From Brachymonas denitrificans (GTDB taxonomy: Bacteria; Pseudomonadota; Gammaproteobacteria; Burkholderiales; Burkholderiaceae_C): a DNA stretch of 64,000 nt. Below, one piece after another: positions 1 through 9,811 of this stretch. The notes under the pieces are model-generated. The model worked only from the letters and a program-made list of their open reading frames with translations, did no database searches and was not told the DNA's origin. The translations under genes and the position numbers were made by a program. The stretch covers positions 697,001 to 761,000 of the forward strand of contig NZ_CAJQUA010000001.1 of NCBI RefSeq assembly GCF_907163135.1, read 5' to 3'. How positions within the stretch are numbered: position 1 is the stretch's first letter; each line of letters begins with the position of its first letter.

Positions 1-1292
1 GCCGGATTGGCGCGCAGCATGGCGGCGCCGGTGTCGGGCAGGGCATGCTCGTCCAGGGCGCGCAGATAGTCTGCCAGCCAGGGGTCGAGGGCATCGCCGC
101 GCATCAGCAGAGCGCGCACGCCGTCAAAGTCCGCCTTGCCTGCGGCCACCGCCAGCGACAGGCGTCGCCAGAACAGCGTGAAGTCGGCCTGGTTCACGCT
201 CAGCTGTTTCAGCAGGGGTTGCAGCAGTCCGGTCGCAGTGGCCGGGTCCAGCAGGCCCAGCTTGGCGGCCCAGCAGCTGGCCATGCTCTCTGCCAGCCGC
301 GCCGGGTACACGTCCACCGCGGCCTTGGCATCGGCCACTTCGCCGATCAGCGGCAGCAGGGCCTGGCCCAGTGCATACAGGTTCCAGTAGGCCACATCGG
401 GCTGCTGGTCGTAGGCGTAGCGGCCGCGCTCGTCGCTGTGGTTGCAGATATGGCCGGGATCGTAGGCATCCAGAAACTGGTAGGGGCCGTAGTCGATCGT
501 GAGTGCCAGCATGCTCATGTTGTCGGTGTTCATCACGCCATGGCAGAAGCCGATGGCCTGCCATTGGGCGATCAGGTCGGCCGTGCCTTCGGCAACGGTT
601 TGCAGCAGCGCTGCGTAGGGGTTGGCCGCCTGCCGGCAGTGCGGGTAGAACTGTTCGATCACGTAATCCGCCAGGGTGCGCAGGGGGATGTCATGCTGGC
701 GCGAGGCGAAATGTTCGAAGTGGCCAAAGCGCACAAAGCTGGGGGCAAAGCGCGTCACCACCGCGGCGGTTTCCACCTGCTCGCGGTAGACCGGATCGCG
801 CGACCCCGTCAGGCACAGCGCGCGCGTGGTGGGAATGCCCAGTGCCTGCATGGCCTCCGATGCGATGAACTCGCGGATCGAGGAACGCAGCACCGCACGG
901 CCATCCCCCATGCGGGAGTAGGGGGTCAGGCCACTGCCCTTGAGCTGGATTTCCTGCAGCGTGCCGTCGGCAGCGGGCAGGGCGCCCAGGGTCAGTGCGC
1001 GTCCGTCTCCCAGCTGGCCGGCCCACACGCCGAACTGGTGACCGCTGTACACGCTGGCCCAAGGCCGCGCGCCTTCCGGCAGGGCATTGCCCGAGAACAG
1101 CTTGAGCGCATCGTCCTGCGCCAGCCAGGCTTCGTCCAGGCCCAGCCAGGCGGCAGCCGCAGGGCTGTGCGCGATCCAGTGCGGTTGCGTGAGCGGTACC
1201 GGATTGAGGAAGGTGACGAAGGCCTCGCCCAAGGCTCCCAGGCCGGGCTGCCATGTGGCTTGCGAAGAGGGGTGTGGCGCGTGTTCGGACAT
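1..1292 (-). CDS. selO: Protein adenylyltransferase SelO (YdiU family), 3' end cut by window edge
   Basis: About 430 residues are visible from an ATG at 1292; the frame stays open to base 1, and roughly the last 60 residues of a ~490-residue family protein lie outside. SelO is a pseudokinase-fold enzyme that transfers AMP from ATP to protein Ser/Thr/Tyr, linked to redox stress. Family hallmarks seen are SGHQFGVWAGQLGDGRA (about residues 83-99), the QLKGSG lysine segment (~K118), CHGVMNTDN (the active-site Asn/Asp region) and DYGPYQFLD (metal-binding DFG-like site). The visible end reads MLRANP, which matches the usual M-x-x-NP before the C-terminal part. There is no good ribosome binding site before 1292, but no better in-frame ATG. 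It is divergent from the acyl-CoA ligase. Confidence 0.93.
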   Translation of the reverse strand, partial: MSEHAPHPSSQATWQPGLGALGEAFVTFLNPVPLTQPHWIAHSPAAAAWLGLDEAWLAQDDALKLFSGNALPEGARPWASVYSGHQFGVWAGQLGDGRALTLGALPAADGTLQEIQLKGSGLTPYSRMGDGRAVLRSSIREFIASEAMQALGIPTTRALCLTGSRDPVYREQVETAAVVTRFAPSFVRFGHFEHFASRQHDIPLRTLADYVIEQFYPHCRQAANPYAALLQTVAEGTADLIAQWQAIGFCHGVMNTDNMSMLALTIDYGPYQFLDAYDPGHICNHSDERGRYAYDQQPDVAYWNLYALGQALLPLIGEVADAKAAVDVYPARLAESMASCWAAKLGLLDPATATGLLQPLLKQLSVNQADFTLFWRRLSLAVAAGKADFDGVRALLMRGDALDPWLADYLRALDEHALPDTGAAMLRANP

Positions 1293-1471
1293 GTGTCGAT
1301 TGTGCGGGAGCTGTCAAGTCCGTGAGGCGGGGCAGGGCTTTGCCGCCAAGGGGTAGGCCGGGTGGACACCGGCGCGCATGTTCACACGATTCCATGAAAT
1401 CCCCTGCGGTCGTGCGCATTTTTGCGGGCACAATGCCTTGTGAGACCCGAAACACCTACAAGGAGACAGAC

Positions 1472-3097
<1,626 letters not shown>

Positions 3098-3112
3098 GCA
3101 GGGCAGGCGAGA

Positions 3113-3721
3113 TCATTCGCGGTGCGGATTGCCGCGACCACGGTCCCAGCCCAGCTGCTTGCCGCGGCCTTCGTTGCCACGCTCCCAGCCCTTGTGGCGG
3201 CGATCATTGCTGCGGTACTGGCGCTCGTATTCGTTGCGGTAGCGGCGCACTTCACGGCGCTCGCGACGTTCGTCGTAGCGGCCGTCGTCCCGGTCGCGGA
3301 TCACCACCGGACGATGCACCACCACCGGATCACGCACGATCACCCTGCTGCCCGGGCGATGGATCGCATAGGCACGCGGCGAGGCGGCATTCACGAAGTA
3401 CACCGGCCGGTTGCAGGCGTTGTAGCGGCTGCAGTGCTTGCTCCACTTCTTGCGGTGGCCCGGCGGCACGTACAGGTACATCGGGTCGTAGCCGACGGCA
3501 GTGCGGTGGATGATGACCGGGCGCGAACTGTAAACCGGCGGCGGCACCGCGGCGTCGCCCAGCACGATCTGGCCGTACACGCCCTGGGTAAGGGGCGCAC
3601 CGACGGTGATGTTGTTGTACCAGGGATTGGCGTTGACCGTGACTTGCGCCTGGGCAGCCCCCAGGCCCAACAGGCTGGCTGCGCCCACCAGCGCGGTGGC
3701 AATCGAATGACGGATGTTCAT
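3113..3721 (-). CDS. Exported protein of unknown function with Arg-rich C-terminal tail
   Basis: 202 residues. A signal peptide is clear: MNIRH, a hydrophobic core to about residue 22 and an AQA cleavage site near 25. The mature part has a VTVNANPWYNN start, a middle section rich in Pro/Val/Tyr with two cysteines (CSRYNAC), and from about residue 140 a strongly charged tail rich in Arg, Asp, Glu and Tyr. I recognise no domain and assign no function; such RE/RD-rich tails occur in periplasmic or envelope proteins of Burkholderiales. GGAG sits 8 bases before the ATG at 3721; a longer open frame to 3817 has no signal-peptide logic. The opposite-strand frame over the same bases is a shadow. Confidence 0.75.
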   Translation of the reverse strand: MNIRHSIATALVGAASLLGLGAAQAQVTVNANPWYNNITVGAPLTQGVYGQIVLGDAAVPPPVYSSRPVIIHRTAVGYDPMYLYVPPGHRKKWSKHCSRYNACNRPVYFVNAASPRAYAIHRPGSRVIVRDPVVVHRPVVIRDRDDGRYDERRERREVRRYRNEYERQYRSNDRRHKGWERGNEGRGKQLGWDRGRGNPHRE

Positions 3722-3948
3722 GGAGGTCTCCTTCTGCTGCGCCATACAGGCGCCCAACCCGATTGTGGGCCCTTGGAGACGGCGCAACCCAGCCAGGCGT
3801 TGACCATACGTAACCAATTGCCAGGCCGTTAACGGTTGCCACCGATGAATGTTGCATGGCCGCCGGTGTAGCTGCTATTGCTTACGAATAGCCCAGGCAT
3901 GCCCGCGGCAGGAAAGCAACACATCAGGACAGCGGCGCAGGCACGAAA

Positions 3949-3968
3949 AACGGCGCCGCAGCGCCGTT
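3949..3968 (-). terminator. Rho-independent terminator of the short-chain dehydrogenase gene
   Basis: On the minus strand an AACGGCGC / GCGCCGTT stem (8 bp, 4-base loop) is followed by a short T run (TTTTTCG). It lies 20 bases after the dehydrogenase stop codon. Confidence 0.8.
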
Positions 3969-3988
3969 CCTCTCGAGCCTGGGCGAGA

Positions 3989-4747
3989 TTACTTCATGCC
4001 CATGCGGATCGCCCCATCCAGACGGATCACCTCACCGTTCAGCAGGTCGTTTTCGAAGATGTGCTTGGCCAGCTTGGCGAAATCTTCGGGACGGCCCAGA
4101 CGGCTGGGGAAGGGCACCATTGCAGCCAGCGAATCCTGCACTTCCTGCGGCATGCCGAACAGCATGGGCGTGCCCATGATGCCCGGAGCGATGGTCATGT
4201 TGCGGATGCCGGTACGGGCCAGATCGCGGGCAATGGGCAGCGTCATGCCCACCACGCCGCCCTTGGAGGCGCTGTAGGCCACCTGGCCGATCTGGCCTTC
4301 GAAGGCGGCCACGGAAGCGGTGGAGATCATCACGCCGCGCTCGCCGGTGGCTTCAGGCTCGTTGGCGCTCATGGCTTCGGCCGCCAGGCGCATCATGTTG
4401 AAGGAGCCGATCAGGTTGACGGTGATGACCTTCTGGAACAGCTCCAGGCTGTGCGGGCCTTTCTTGCCGACGATCTTCTCGGCGGGAGCGATGCCGGCGC
4501 AGTTCACCAGACCCATCAGCTTGCCCAGGCCCGTGGCAGCTTCCACCACCTTGCGGCCATCGGCCTCGTCGGCCACGTTGGCCTTGACGAACACGCCACC
4601 GATTTCCTGCGCCACTTGCTGGCCGCGCTCTTCGTTCATGTCAGCGATGACGACCTTGCCGCCATTGGCTGCCAGCATGCGCGCCGTGCCTTCACCCAGG
4701 CCGGAAGCACCGCCGGTCACGATGAAAGACTTGCCTTGAATCTCCAT
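3989..4747 (-). CDS. 3-hydroxyacyl-CoA dehydrogenase, short-chain dehydrogenase type (HSD17B10 / 2-methyl-3-hydroxybutyryl-CoA dehydrogenase-like)
   Basis: 252 residues, a classical SDR. The NAD-binding TGGASGLG is at residues 11-18, the NCAG motif near 82-85, and the catalytic triad is Ser about 145 with Y158 and K162 (YSASK). Insertions and the C-terminal end ([12 protein letters not shown]) match the bacterial HSD17B10-like group, which oxidises 3-hydroxyacyl-CoA in isoleucine and fatty acid breakdown (called IvdG in some regulon studies). The start at 4747 has AAGGAG 9 bases upstream. An 18-bp palindrome lies 40 bases upstream of the start and suggests control together with acetyl-CoA synthetase, which has the same site. 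Exact substrate is inferred. Confidence 0.88.
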   Translation of the reverse strand: MEIQGKSFIVTGGASGLGEGTARMLAANGGKVVIADMNEERGQQVAQEIGGVFVKANVADEADGRKVVEAATGLGKLMGLVNCAGIAPAEKIVGKKGPHSLELFQKVITVNLIGSFNMMRLAAEAMSANEPEATGERGVMISTASVAAFEGQIGQVAYSASKGGVVGMTLPIARDLARTGIRNMTIAPGIMGTPMLFGMPQEVQDSLAAMVPFPSRLGRPEDFAKLAKHIFENDLLNGEVIRLDGAIRMGMK

Positions 4748-4786
4748 GTCGAGCTCCTTATGTCGAATTGAAATGGGGTCGCTGTG

Positions 4787-4804
4787 GTTGACGTTGACGT
4801 CAAC
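4787..4804. promoter_or_regulatory. 18-bp palindromic operator candidate (LiuR-like type), upstream of the hydroxyacyl-CoA dehydrogenase
   Basis: GTTGACGTTGACGTCAAC: arms GTTGACGT / ACGTCAAC around a 2-base centre. A near-identical palindrome occurs at 14814-14831 before acetyl-CoA synthetase. A possible -10 box TACAAT for the minus-strand gene lies at 4815-4820, so the palindrome would sit just after the transcription start, where a repressor could block. From memory, MerR-type LiuR operators of proteobacteria have TTGACGT...ACGTCAA-like arms; that match is not verified here. Confidence 0.6.
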
Positions 4805-5021
4805 GGAATACCGCATTGTAGGGCGAACGCGGGGCCGTACGCGAGAAAAATTCCGGATCCGCACGCGGAGCGGGGCAGGGCTTGCACTGCGGCCGCCGCT
4901 GCTTTCATCCGCGCAGGATCATTGTAGGCGGCACAGGCGGCTGTTTACTTTTGCTTGCACGGTGAATTGCCGGCGGCTTACCATGCCATGTCCGATCCAG
5001 AATCCCTCTGTATTTACCGCC

Positions 5022-5978
5022 ATGTCGCCATCCGAAGTGCCGTCTGCTGATTCCCTGCATCTCCACCTGCAACGCCGCCAGGCCCTGCGTCTGCTGGGAG
5101 GCAGCATGGGCGCGGCGACACTGCTTGGCCTGACGGCTTGCGGCAGCGCGCCGCCGGCACCGAGCCCGCAAAAGCCCGCGGCCCCGCCGGTCGCCCGGCG
5201 CAAGCCGCGTCTGGCGCTGGCCCTGGGGGGCGGCGCGGCACGTGGCTTCGCCCACGTCGGGGCGCTGGAAGTGCTGGAAGAAGCCGGCATCCGGCCCGAC
5301 ATCGTGGTCGGCACCTCGGCGGGCAGCGTGGTCGGCTCCATCTACGCCAGCGGCTTGCGCGGCAGGGCGCTACGCGATGCTGCCCAGGCGCTCGACAAGA
5401 ACGCCATTACCGACTGGCAGGTGCCTTTCCTGAACCGGGGCCTGCTGCGCGGAGCGGCGCTGGAGCGCTTCATCAACCAGCAGGTGGGCAACCGCCCGAT
5501 CCAGGCCATGCCGGTCAAGCTGGGCATCGTGGCGACGGATCTGAAATCGGGGCAGGGCATCCTGTTTCGCAGTGGCAATACCGGGCAGGCGGTGCGCGCA
5601 TCGAGTGCCGTGCCGGGCGTGTTCGAGCCGGTGCGCATCGGCAGCCGCGAATATGTGGATGGCGGTCTGGTGGCGCCGGTGCCGGTCAACTATGCGCGCC
5701 AGCTTGGCGGCGAGGTGGTGGTGGCCATCGACATCAGCAGCGAGCCGACGGCCGAAGCGGCCAGAAGCCAGGCCCAGGTGGTGCTGAAAACCTTCTCCAT
5801 CATGGGGCGCAACATCAATACCAATGAACTGAAAAACGCTGATGTGGTGCTGCGTCCGGCGCTGGCGGGTGTTTCCAGTGCGGATTTCAGCAACCGCGAG
5901 CGCTCGATCGAGGCCGGCCGCGCTGCCATGCGCCAGGCTTTGCCGCGGATCCGCGCCCTGCTTGCGAAAGGGGTGTGA
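5022..5978 (+). CDS. Patatin-like phospholipase family lipoprotein
   Basis: 318 residues from ATG 5022; an in-frame ATG at 4983 would add 13 residues, and neither has a convincing ribosome site. The N-terminus has a twin-arginine-like RRQALRLLGG, a hydrophobic stretch and a lipobox LTAC (Cys40), followed by a Pro/Ala linker, so the enzyme is probably a lipid-anchored envelope protein, possibly exported by Tat. The patatin domain shows the oxyanion-hole GGGAARG (69-75), the nucleophile GTSAG (Ser99) and the catalytic Asp in DGG (about 213), a Ser-Asp dyad. It is homologous to the NTE/RssA-like bacterial group and would hydrolyse phospholipid or lysophospholipid acyl esters; the natural substrate is unknown. 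Confidence 0.85.
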   Translation: MSPSEVPSADSLHLHLQRRQALRLLGGSMGAATLLGLTACGSAPPAPSPQKPAAPPVARRKPRLALALGGGAARGFAHVGALEVLEEAGIRPDIVVGTSAGSVVGSIYASGLRGRALRDAAQALDKNAITDWQVPFLNRGLLRGAALERFINQQVGNRPIQAMPVKLGIVATDLKSGQGILFRSGNTGQAVRASSAVPGVFEPVRIGSREYVDGGLVAPVPVNYARQLGGEVVVAIDISSEPTAEAARSQAQVVLKTFSIMGRNINTNELKNADVVLRPALAGVSSADFSNRERSIEAGRAAMRQALPRIRALLAKGV

Positions 5979-6013
5979 GGCGCATCCCTGTGCTGCCGCC
6001 AGACCTTTGAGAC

Positions 6014-6040
6014 AAAAAAAATGCCCCACCGAGGTGGGGC
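6014..6040 (-). terminator. Rho-independent terminator of the phasin gene
   Basis: On the minus strand GCCCCACC / GGTGGGGC (8 bp, 2-base centre) is followed by ATTTTTTTT. It lies 100 bases after the phasin stop. The plus-strand side lacks a T run, so it serves the minus strand. Confidence 0.85.
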
Positions 6041-6141
6041 AAATTGCATCTGCTAGTCCGGCATTGCACCGGTAACGAGACACAAGGAGACAACTTGTTG
6101 TGCTGGCTGGCATCTGGCCAGCCAGTCTTGCTCAGGGCCTA

Positions 6142-6708
6142 TCAGGCGCGGGGAGCAGCAGGCTTCTTGGCAGCAGCAGCGGCCGTCTTGGTGGCGTTGA
6201 TGGCCGTGTTGGTCATGGCGTTGAAGTTGGCTTCAGCAACGTCGGAAGCTTGTTTCACGGCCTTCTGCACGGATTCGAAAGCAGAGTTGGCAGCGGAAAC
6301 GGCGTTCTTCATCATGGCCACGCCAGCTTCGGAACCAGCAGGAGCGTTCTTGCTCATGTTGTCCACAACGGCGTTCACTTTTTGCTGGGCTTCAACAGCC
6401 TGGGATTCCAGAACCTTGGTGAATTCAGCAGCAGCGCCGGAAGTGATGTCGTACAGATGACGGCTGTAGGCAGCAGTCTTCTCGGCCAGGGGCTGGAACA
6501 GGGAAGCTTGCAGGGCCAGCAGTTCCTGAGCGTCTTTCACGTTCATGGCAGCCTGGGTGGTTTGAGCGGCGTCGGTCAGGGCGGCCTTGGCAGCGTTCAC
6601 GTTCAGGTCGATCAGCTTCTCGACGCTTTCGAAAGCCTTGTTGGTCAGACCAAACAGGGTTTCCAGGTTGGCTTTGTGGGCGGCGGCGATTTGTTCAGCG
6701 GTCAGCAT
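6142..6708 (-). CDS. phaP: Phasin, PHB granule-associated protein
   Basis: 188 residues, Ala-rich, mostly predicted helix, no cysteines and no signal peptide. It starts [21 protein letters not shown], as in the betaproteobacterial phasin family, and ends in an [11 protein letters not shown] tail. Phasins coat polyhydroxybutyrate granules in the cytoplasm, limit coalescence and are among the most abundant proteins in PHB-accumulating cells. GGAGGAA lies 9 bases before the ATG. Codon use is noticeably biased to a narrow set, as expected of strong expression. The promoter region contains repeated TGC-N3-GCA palindromes like one upstream of the PHB depolymerase gene at 62 kb, suggesting shared control by PhaR. 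No phaC synthase is in the window. Confidence 0.93.
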   Translation of the reverse strand: MLTAEQIAAAHKANLETLFGLTNKAFESVEKLIDLNVNAAKAALTDAAQTTQAAMNVKDAQELLALQASLFQPLAEKTAAYSRHLYDITSGAAAEFTKVLESQAVEAQQKVNAVVDNMSKNAPAGSEAGVAMMKNAVSAANSAFESVQKAVKQASDVAEANFNAMTNTAINATKTAAAAAKKPAAPRA

Positions 6709-6812
6709 GGGAGTTCCTCCAAAAAATTACACTACAGGTGAAAATAACACTGCGCTTGTTGGTGGGGCCTTTCAGCCCCTGTGCCATGCGTCGCAGCCCT
6801 CGCCGGCACTTT

Positions 6813-6882
6813 TGTTGCACTGCAACATGGGCTCTAGTATAAGACCAGTTTGCTGCATTGCAATATCTTTTTGTGCGGCGCA
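6813..6882. promoter_or_regulatory. Cluster of three TGC-N3-GCA palindromes (candidate PhaR operators) in the phaP promoter
   Basis: A perfect palindrome TGTTGCA-C-TGCAACA is at 6813-6827, a half-conserved TGCTGCA-T-TGCAATA at 6851-6865 and TGCGGCGCA at 6874-6882. The first lies about at the predicted transcription start and the second overlaps the predicted -35 box. The PHB regulator PhaR is known to bind TGC/GCA-type inverted repeats before phasin genes (Paracoccus, Ralstonia). The PhaR assignment is inference; the repeats are plain in the sequence. Confidence 0.65.
6836..6863 (-). promoter_or_regulatory. Sigma-70-type promoter of phaP
   Basis: Read on the minus strand: TTGCAA (6863-6858), a 16-base spacer and TATACT (6841-6836). 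Predicted start near 6829, giving a leader of about 120 bases. The rest of the gap to 7085 holds no gene that I can see. Confidence 0.6.
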
Positions 6883-7085
6883 GCAAAAAAGCTGCGGTCA
6901 AATTGCAACAAGTTGTATTGAAGTGGCGGGCGGATGCGGGATGTGCCGCGCCTGCCCGGGCACAGGCTGAAGGAGTGCCATTCCTGAGTGGCTCCAGACG
7001 CTCCGTTATGATCACGCGCAGGCCATGCCTGTGGCTGACCCATATATATAGCGGCGTAATCGCGCCAGCACAAACCTTGTTTCCA

Positions 7086-8081
7086 ATGCATACAAGCTCA
7101 CCGCAACCGCGCCTGCTGGTCACGCGTGCCATTTTTCCCGATGTGGTCGATCGCCTGCGCCAGCATTTCGAGGTCATCGACAACCCGGAGGACGCGCTGT
7201 GGACGCGCGAGCAGATGGGTGACCGCCTGCAAGGCTGTGCCGCCGTGCTCACCACCCCCTCCGAGGCCATCGACGGCGAACTGCTTGCACGCAGCCCCGG
7301 TCTGCGCATGTGCGCCAACATGGCGGTGGGCTACAACAATCTCGATCTGCCGGCGCTGACGGCGCGCGGCATTCTGGCTACTAACACTCCCGACGTGCTC
7401 ACCGAAACCACGGCCGATTTCGGCTTTGCCCTGCTGCTCGCCACCGCACGCCGCGTGACCGAGGCCGAGCGCTGGTTGCGGGACGGCCACTGGACCAAAT
7501 GGCGCTACGACACCCTGCTGGGCCGTGACGTGCATGGCAGCACGCTGGGCATCCTCGGCATGGGCCGCATCGGCCAGGCCATTGCCCGCCGCGGCGCGCA
7601 CGGCTTCGGCATGCGGGTGATCTACCACAACCGCAGCCAGCTCGATGCCGCCACCGAGCAGGCGTGCGGGGCGCGCTATGTCTCGCGCGAAACCCTGCTG
7701 CGCGAGGCTGACCACCTGGTGCTGGTGCTCCCTTACTCGGCCGGCACCCACCACAGCATCGGCATGGCCGAACTGCGCCAGATGAAGCCAGGCGCCAGCC
7801 TGATCAACATCGCGCGCGGCGGCATCGTGGACGATGCGGCACTGGCCCGTGCCTTGCGCGAAGGCGTGATCGCCGCTGCCGGCCTCGATGTGTTCGAGGG
7901 CGAGCCGCAGGTGCATCCCGATCTGCTCACGCTCGACAATGTGGTGCTCAGTCCGCATATCGCCAGTGCCAGCGAGGCCACGCGCCGCGCCATGGCCAAT
8001 CTGGCGGCCGACAACCTGATTGCCTTTTTCACGCGCGGCGAGGCGCTCACGCCGCTCAACCCCGAAGTGCTGACCCGCTGA
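7086..8081 (+). CDS. D-2-hydroxyacid dehydrogenase (glyoxylate/hydroxypyruvate or 2-ketogluconate reductase type)
   Basis: 331 residues. The NAD(P)-binding GMGRIGQAIARRG lies near residue 155, the family signature INIARGGIVDD near 240, and the catalytic Arg-Glu-His set is present, the His in LSPHIASAS. It belongs to the GyaR/GhrB/TkrA branch, reducing glyoxylate, hydroxypyruvate or 2-ketogluconate. The ATG at 7086 (MHTSSPQ) fits family N-termini; an in-frame upstream ATG near 7008 would add an odd extension. No clear ribosome site is seen. rmuC starts 3 bases after the stop, so the two are probably co-transcribed. Which 2-oxo acid is used cannot be told. Confidence 0.87.
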   Translation: MHTSSPQPRLLVTRAIFPDVVDRLRQHFEVIDNPEDALWTREQMGDRLQGCAAVLTTPSEAIDGELLARSPGLRMCANMAVGYNNLDLPALTARGILATNTPDVLTETTADFGFALLLATARRVTEAERWLRDGHWTKWRYDTLLGRDVHGSTLGILGMGRIGQAIARRGAHGFGMRVIYHNRSQLDAATEQACGARYVSRETLLREADHLVLVLPYSAGTHHSIGMAELRQMKPGASLINIARGGIVDDAALARALREGVIAAAGLDVFEGEPQVHPDLLTLDNVVLSPHIASASEATRRAMANLAADNLIAFFTRGEALTPLNPEVLTR

Positions 8082-8084
8082 GTT

Positions 8085-9737
8085 ATGTCCGAATCCCTGA
8101 TGTTGACCGTGGCCCTGATCCTGCTGGGCCTGAACCTGCTGTTGCTGCTGGTCCTGCTATTGCGCAAGCCCGATGACCGTCCGCAGCGCGAGGCGCTGGA
8201 GTCGCTGCGCGATGCGCTTGACGACCGCATCGGCGAAAGCAATGAGCGGCTGGAGCGTGAGCTGCGCCGCGAGCTGGCCGAGACGGCGCGCACCAGCCGG
8301 CAGGAGCACGCGCAGACGCTGGGTACCTTCCAGGGCGCGCTGGTGCAGCATGCCGCCGAGTCTGCACGTACGCAGGGGGCGCAGCTCGAGGGCTTTGCCA
8401 AGCAGCTGGCGCAGATGGAGCGCATCGTGCAGGACACGCTCAACCAGCGCCTGGCCAGCCTGCATGAAGGCAACCAGCAGCGCATGAACGAGGTACGCAG
8501 CACGCTGGACGAGCAGATTACTCGCCTGGCGCAGGGCAATGCGCAGCAGCTCGACCAGGTGCGCAGCCTGGTGGGCGAAACGCTGCACAGCACGCTGCAG
8601 TCCCGTCTGGCCGAAAACGCCCAGTTGCTGCAGCAGCAATTGCAGGGCGTGCAGGGCGGCCTTGCCAGTATGCAGAAGCAGGTGTCCGACACGCTCACCA
8701 GCCAGCTCGATGCCCTGAGCGAATCCAACGCGCGCCGCCTGCAGGAAATGCGCGGCACGCTGGAAACGCAGATGGCGCAGATGCAGCACACCAACAGCGC
8801 CAAGCTCGACGAAATGCGCCAGACCGTGGACGAAAAGCTCCAGTCCACGCTGCATCAGCGCCTGGGCGAGAGCTTCCGCCAGGTGGCAGACCGGCTGGAG
8901 ATGGTGCACAAGGGCCTGGGCGAGATGCAGACGCTGGCCCAGGGCGTGGGCGATCTCAAGCACCTGCTCAGCAACGTCAAGACGCGCGGCATGTTCGGCG
9001 AGGCACAACTGGGCGCCTTGCTGGAGCAGGTGTTTGCACCCGACCAGTATGCCGCGCAAGTCACCGTGCACCCCAACGCCCGCCACGCAGTGGATTTCGC
9101 CATCCGCCTGCCAGGCAAGAGCGAGGATGGCACGCCCCTTTGGCTGCCGATCGATGCCAAATTTCCGAACGAGGATTACGAACGCCTGCTGTCTGCCCAG
9201 CACCGTGCCGACGCCGAAGGTGCCGAACTGGCCGCGCGCCAGCTGGAGGCACGCATCCGCATGGAGGCCAAGTCCATCAGCGAGCGTTACATCGCGCCGC
9301 CGCACACCACCGACTTCGCCATCCTGTTCCTGCCAACCGAGGGCCTGTACGCCGAAGTGCTGCGCCGCCCCGGCCTGATGGAAAGCCTGCAGCGCGACCA
9401 CCGCATCACGCTGGCCGGCCCGACCACGCTGATGGCCATGCTCAACTCGCTGCAGATGGGCTTCAAGACGCTGGCGCTGGAAAAGCGCAGCAGCGAGGTA
9501 TGGCAGGTGCTGGGTGCCGTCAAGACCGAGTTCGGCAAGTTCGGCGATGTGCTCGCCAAGGTAAAGAAGCAGACGCAGACCGTGCTCAACACCCTGGACG
9601 AAGCCGAGCGACGCAACCGTGCCATGCACCGCAGCCTGCGCAGCGCCGAGGCGCTGCCGGAGCCGGAAGCACAGGGCATTCTGGGGTTGCCGCAAGCCGG
9701 CACCAGTCTGACGGCTACCGACGAAGACGCAGACTGA
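8085..9737 (+). CDS. rmuC: DNA recombination protein RmuC
   Basis: 550 residues. An N-terminal transmembrane segment (about 5-26) is followed by a long coiled-coil region (about 30-280, many Gln/Leu/Glu heptads) and the RmuC domain (about 285-510) with conserved DAKFPNEDY and TDFAILFLPTEGLYAEV segments, the former recalling a nuclease-like fold. RmuC limits inversions between short repeats; the biochemical activity is not settled. It follows the hydroxyacid dehydrogenase with a 3-base gap. Gln-rich repeats within the coiled coil explain the long open frames on the opposite strand. Confidence 0.92.
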   Translation: MSESLMLTVALILLGLNLLLLLVLLLRKPDDRPQREALESLRDALDDRIGESNERLERELRRELAETARTSRQEHAQTLGTFQGALVQHAAESARTQGAQLEGFAKQLAQMERIVQDTLNQRLASLHEGNQQRMNEVRSTLDEQITRLAQGNAQQLDQVRSLVGETLHSTLQSRLAENAQLLQQQLQGVQGGLASMQKQVSDTLTSQLDALSESNARRLQEMRGTLETQMAQMQHTNSAKLDEMRQTVDEKLQSTLHQRLGESFRQVADRLEMVHKGLGEMQTLAQGVGDLKHLLSNVKTRGMFGEAQLGALLEQVFAPDQYAAQVTVHPNARHAVDFAIRLPGKSEDGTPLWLPIDAKFPNEDYERLLSAQHRADAEGAELAARQLEARIRMEAKSISERYIAPPHTTDFAILFLPTEGLYAEVLRRPGLMESLQRDHRITLAGPTTLMAMLNSLQMGFKTLALEKRSSEVWQVLGAVKTEFGKFGDVLAKVKKQTQTVLNTLDEAERRNRAMHRSLRSAEALPEPEAQGILGLPQAGTSLTATDEDAD

Positions 9738-9762
9738 ATCCGGAATTGGGGCGTTCTCACGT

Positions 9763-9790
9763 GCAAACGCCCGCTATTGCGGGCGCTTGC
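9763..9790. terminator. Hairpin between rmuC and the convergent lipoprotein gene
   Basis: GCAAACGCCCGC / GCGGGCGCTTGC: a 12-bp stem with one A-C mismatch and a TATT loop. It lacks a T run on either side, so it may act only as a weak or bidirectional terminator for the two convergent genes. Confidence 0.45.
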
Positions 9791-9811
9791 ATGGCCTGGA
9801 GTCGGCGTCTT

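Noticed and set aside
3122-3832. Plus-strand open frame of 236 codons over the exported-protein gene
   Set aside because: The minus-strand gene has a signal peptide and ribosome site; the plus frame has neither family nor start logic.
8157-9695. Open frame of 512 codons opposite rmuC
   Set aside because: A GC-driven artefact of the repetitive Gln/Leu/Glu codons in the RmuC coiled coil.
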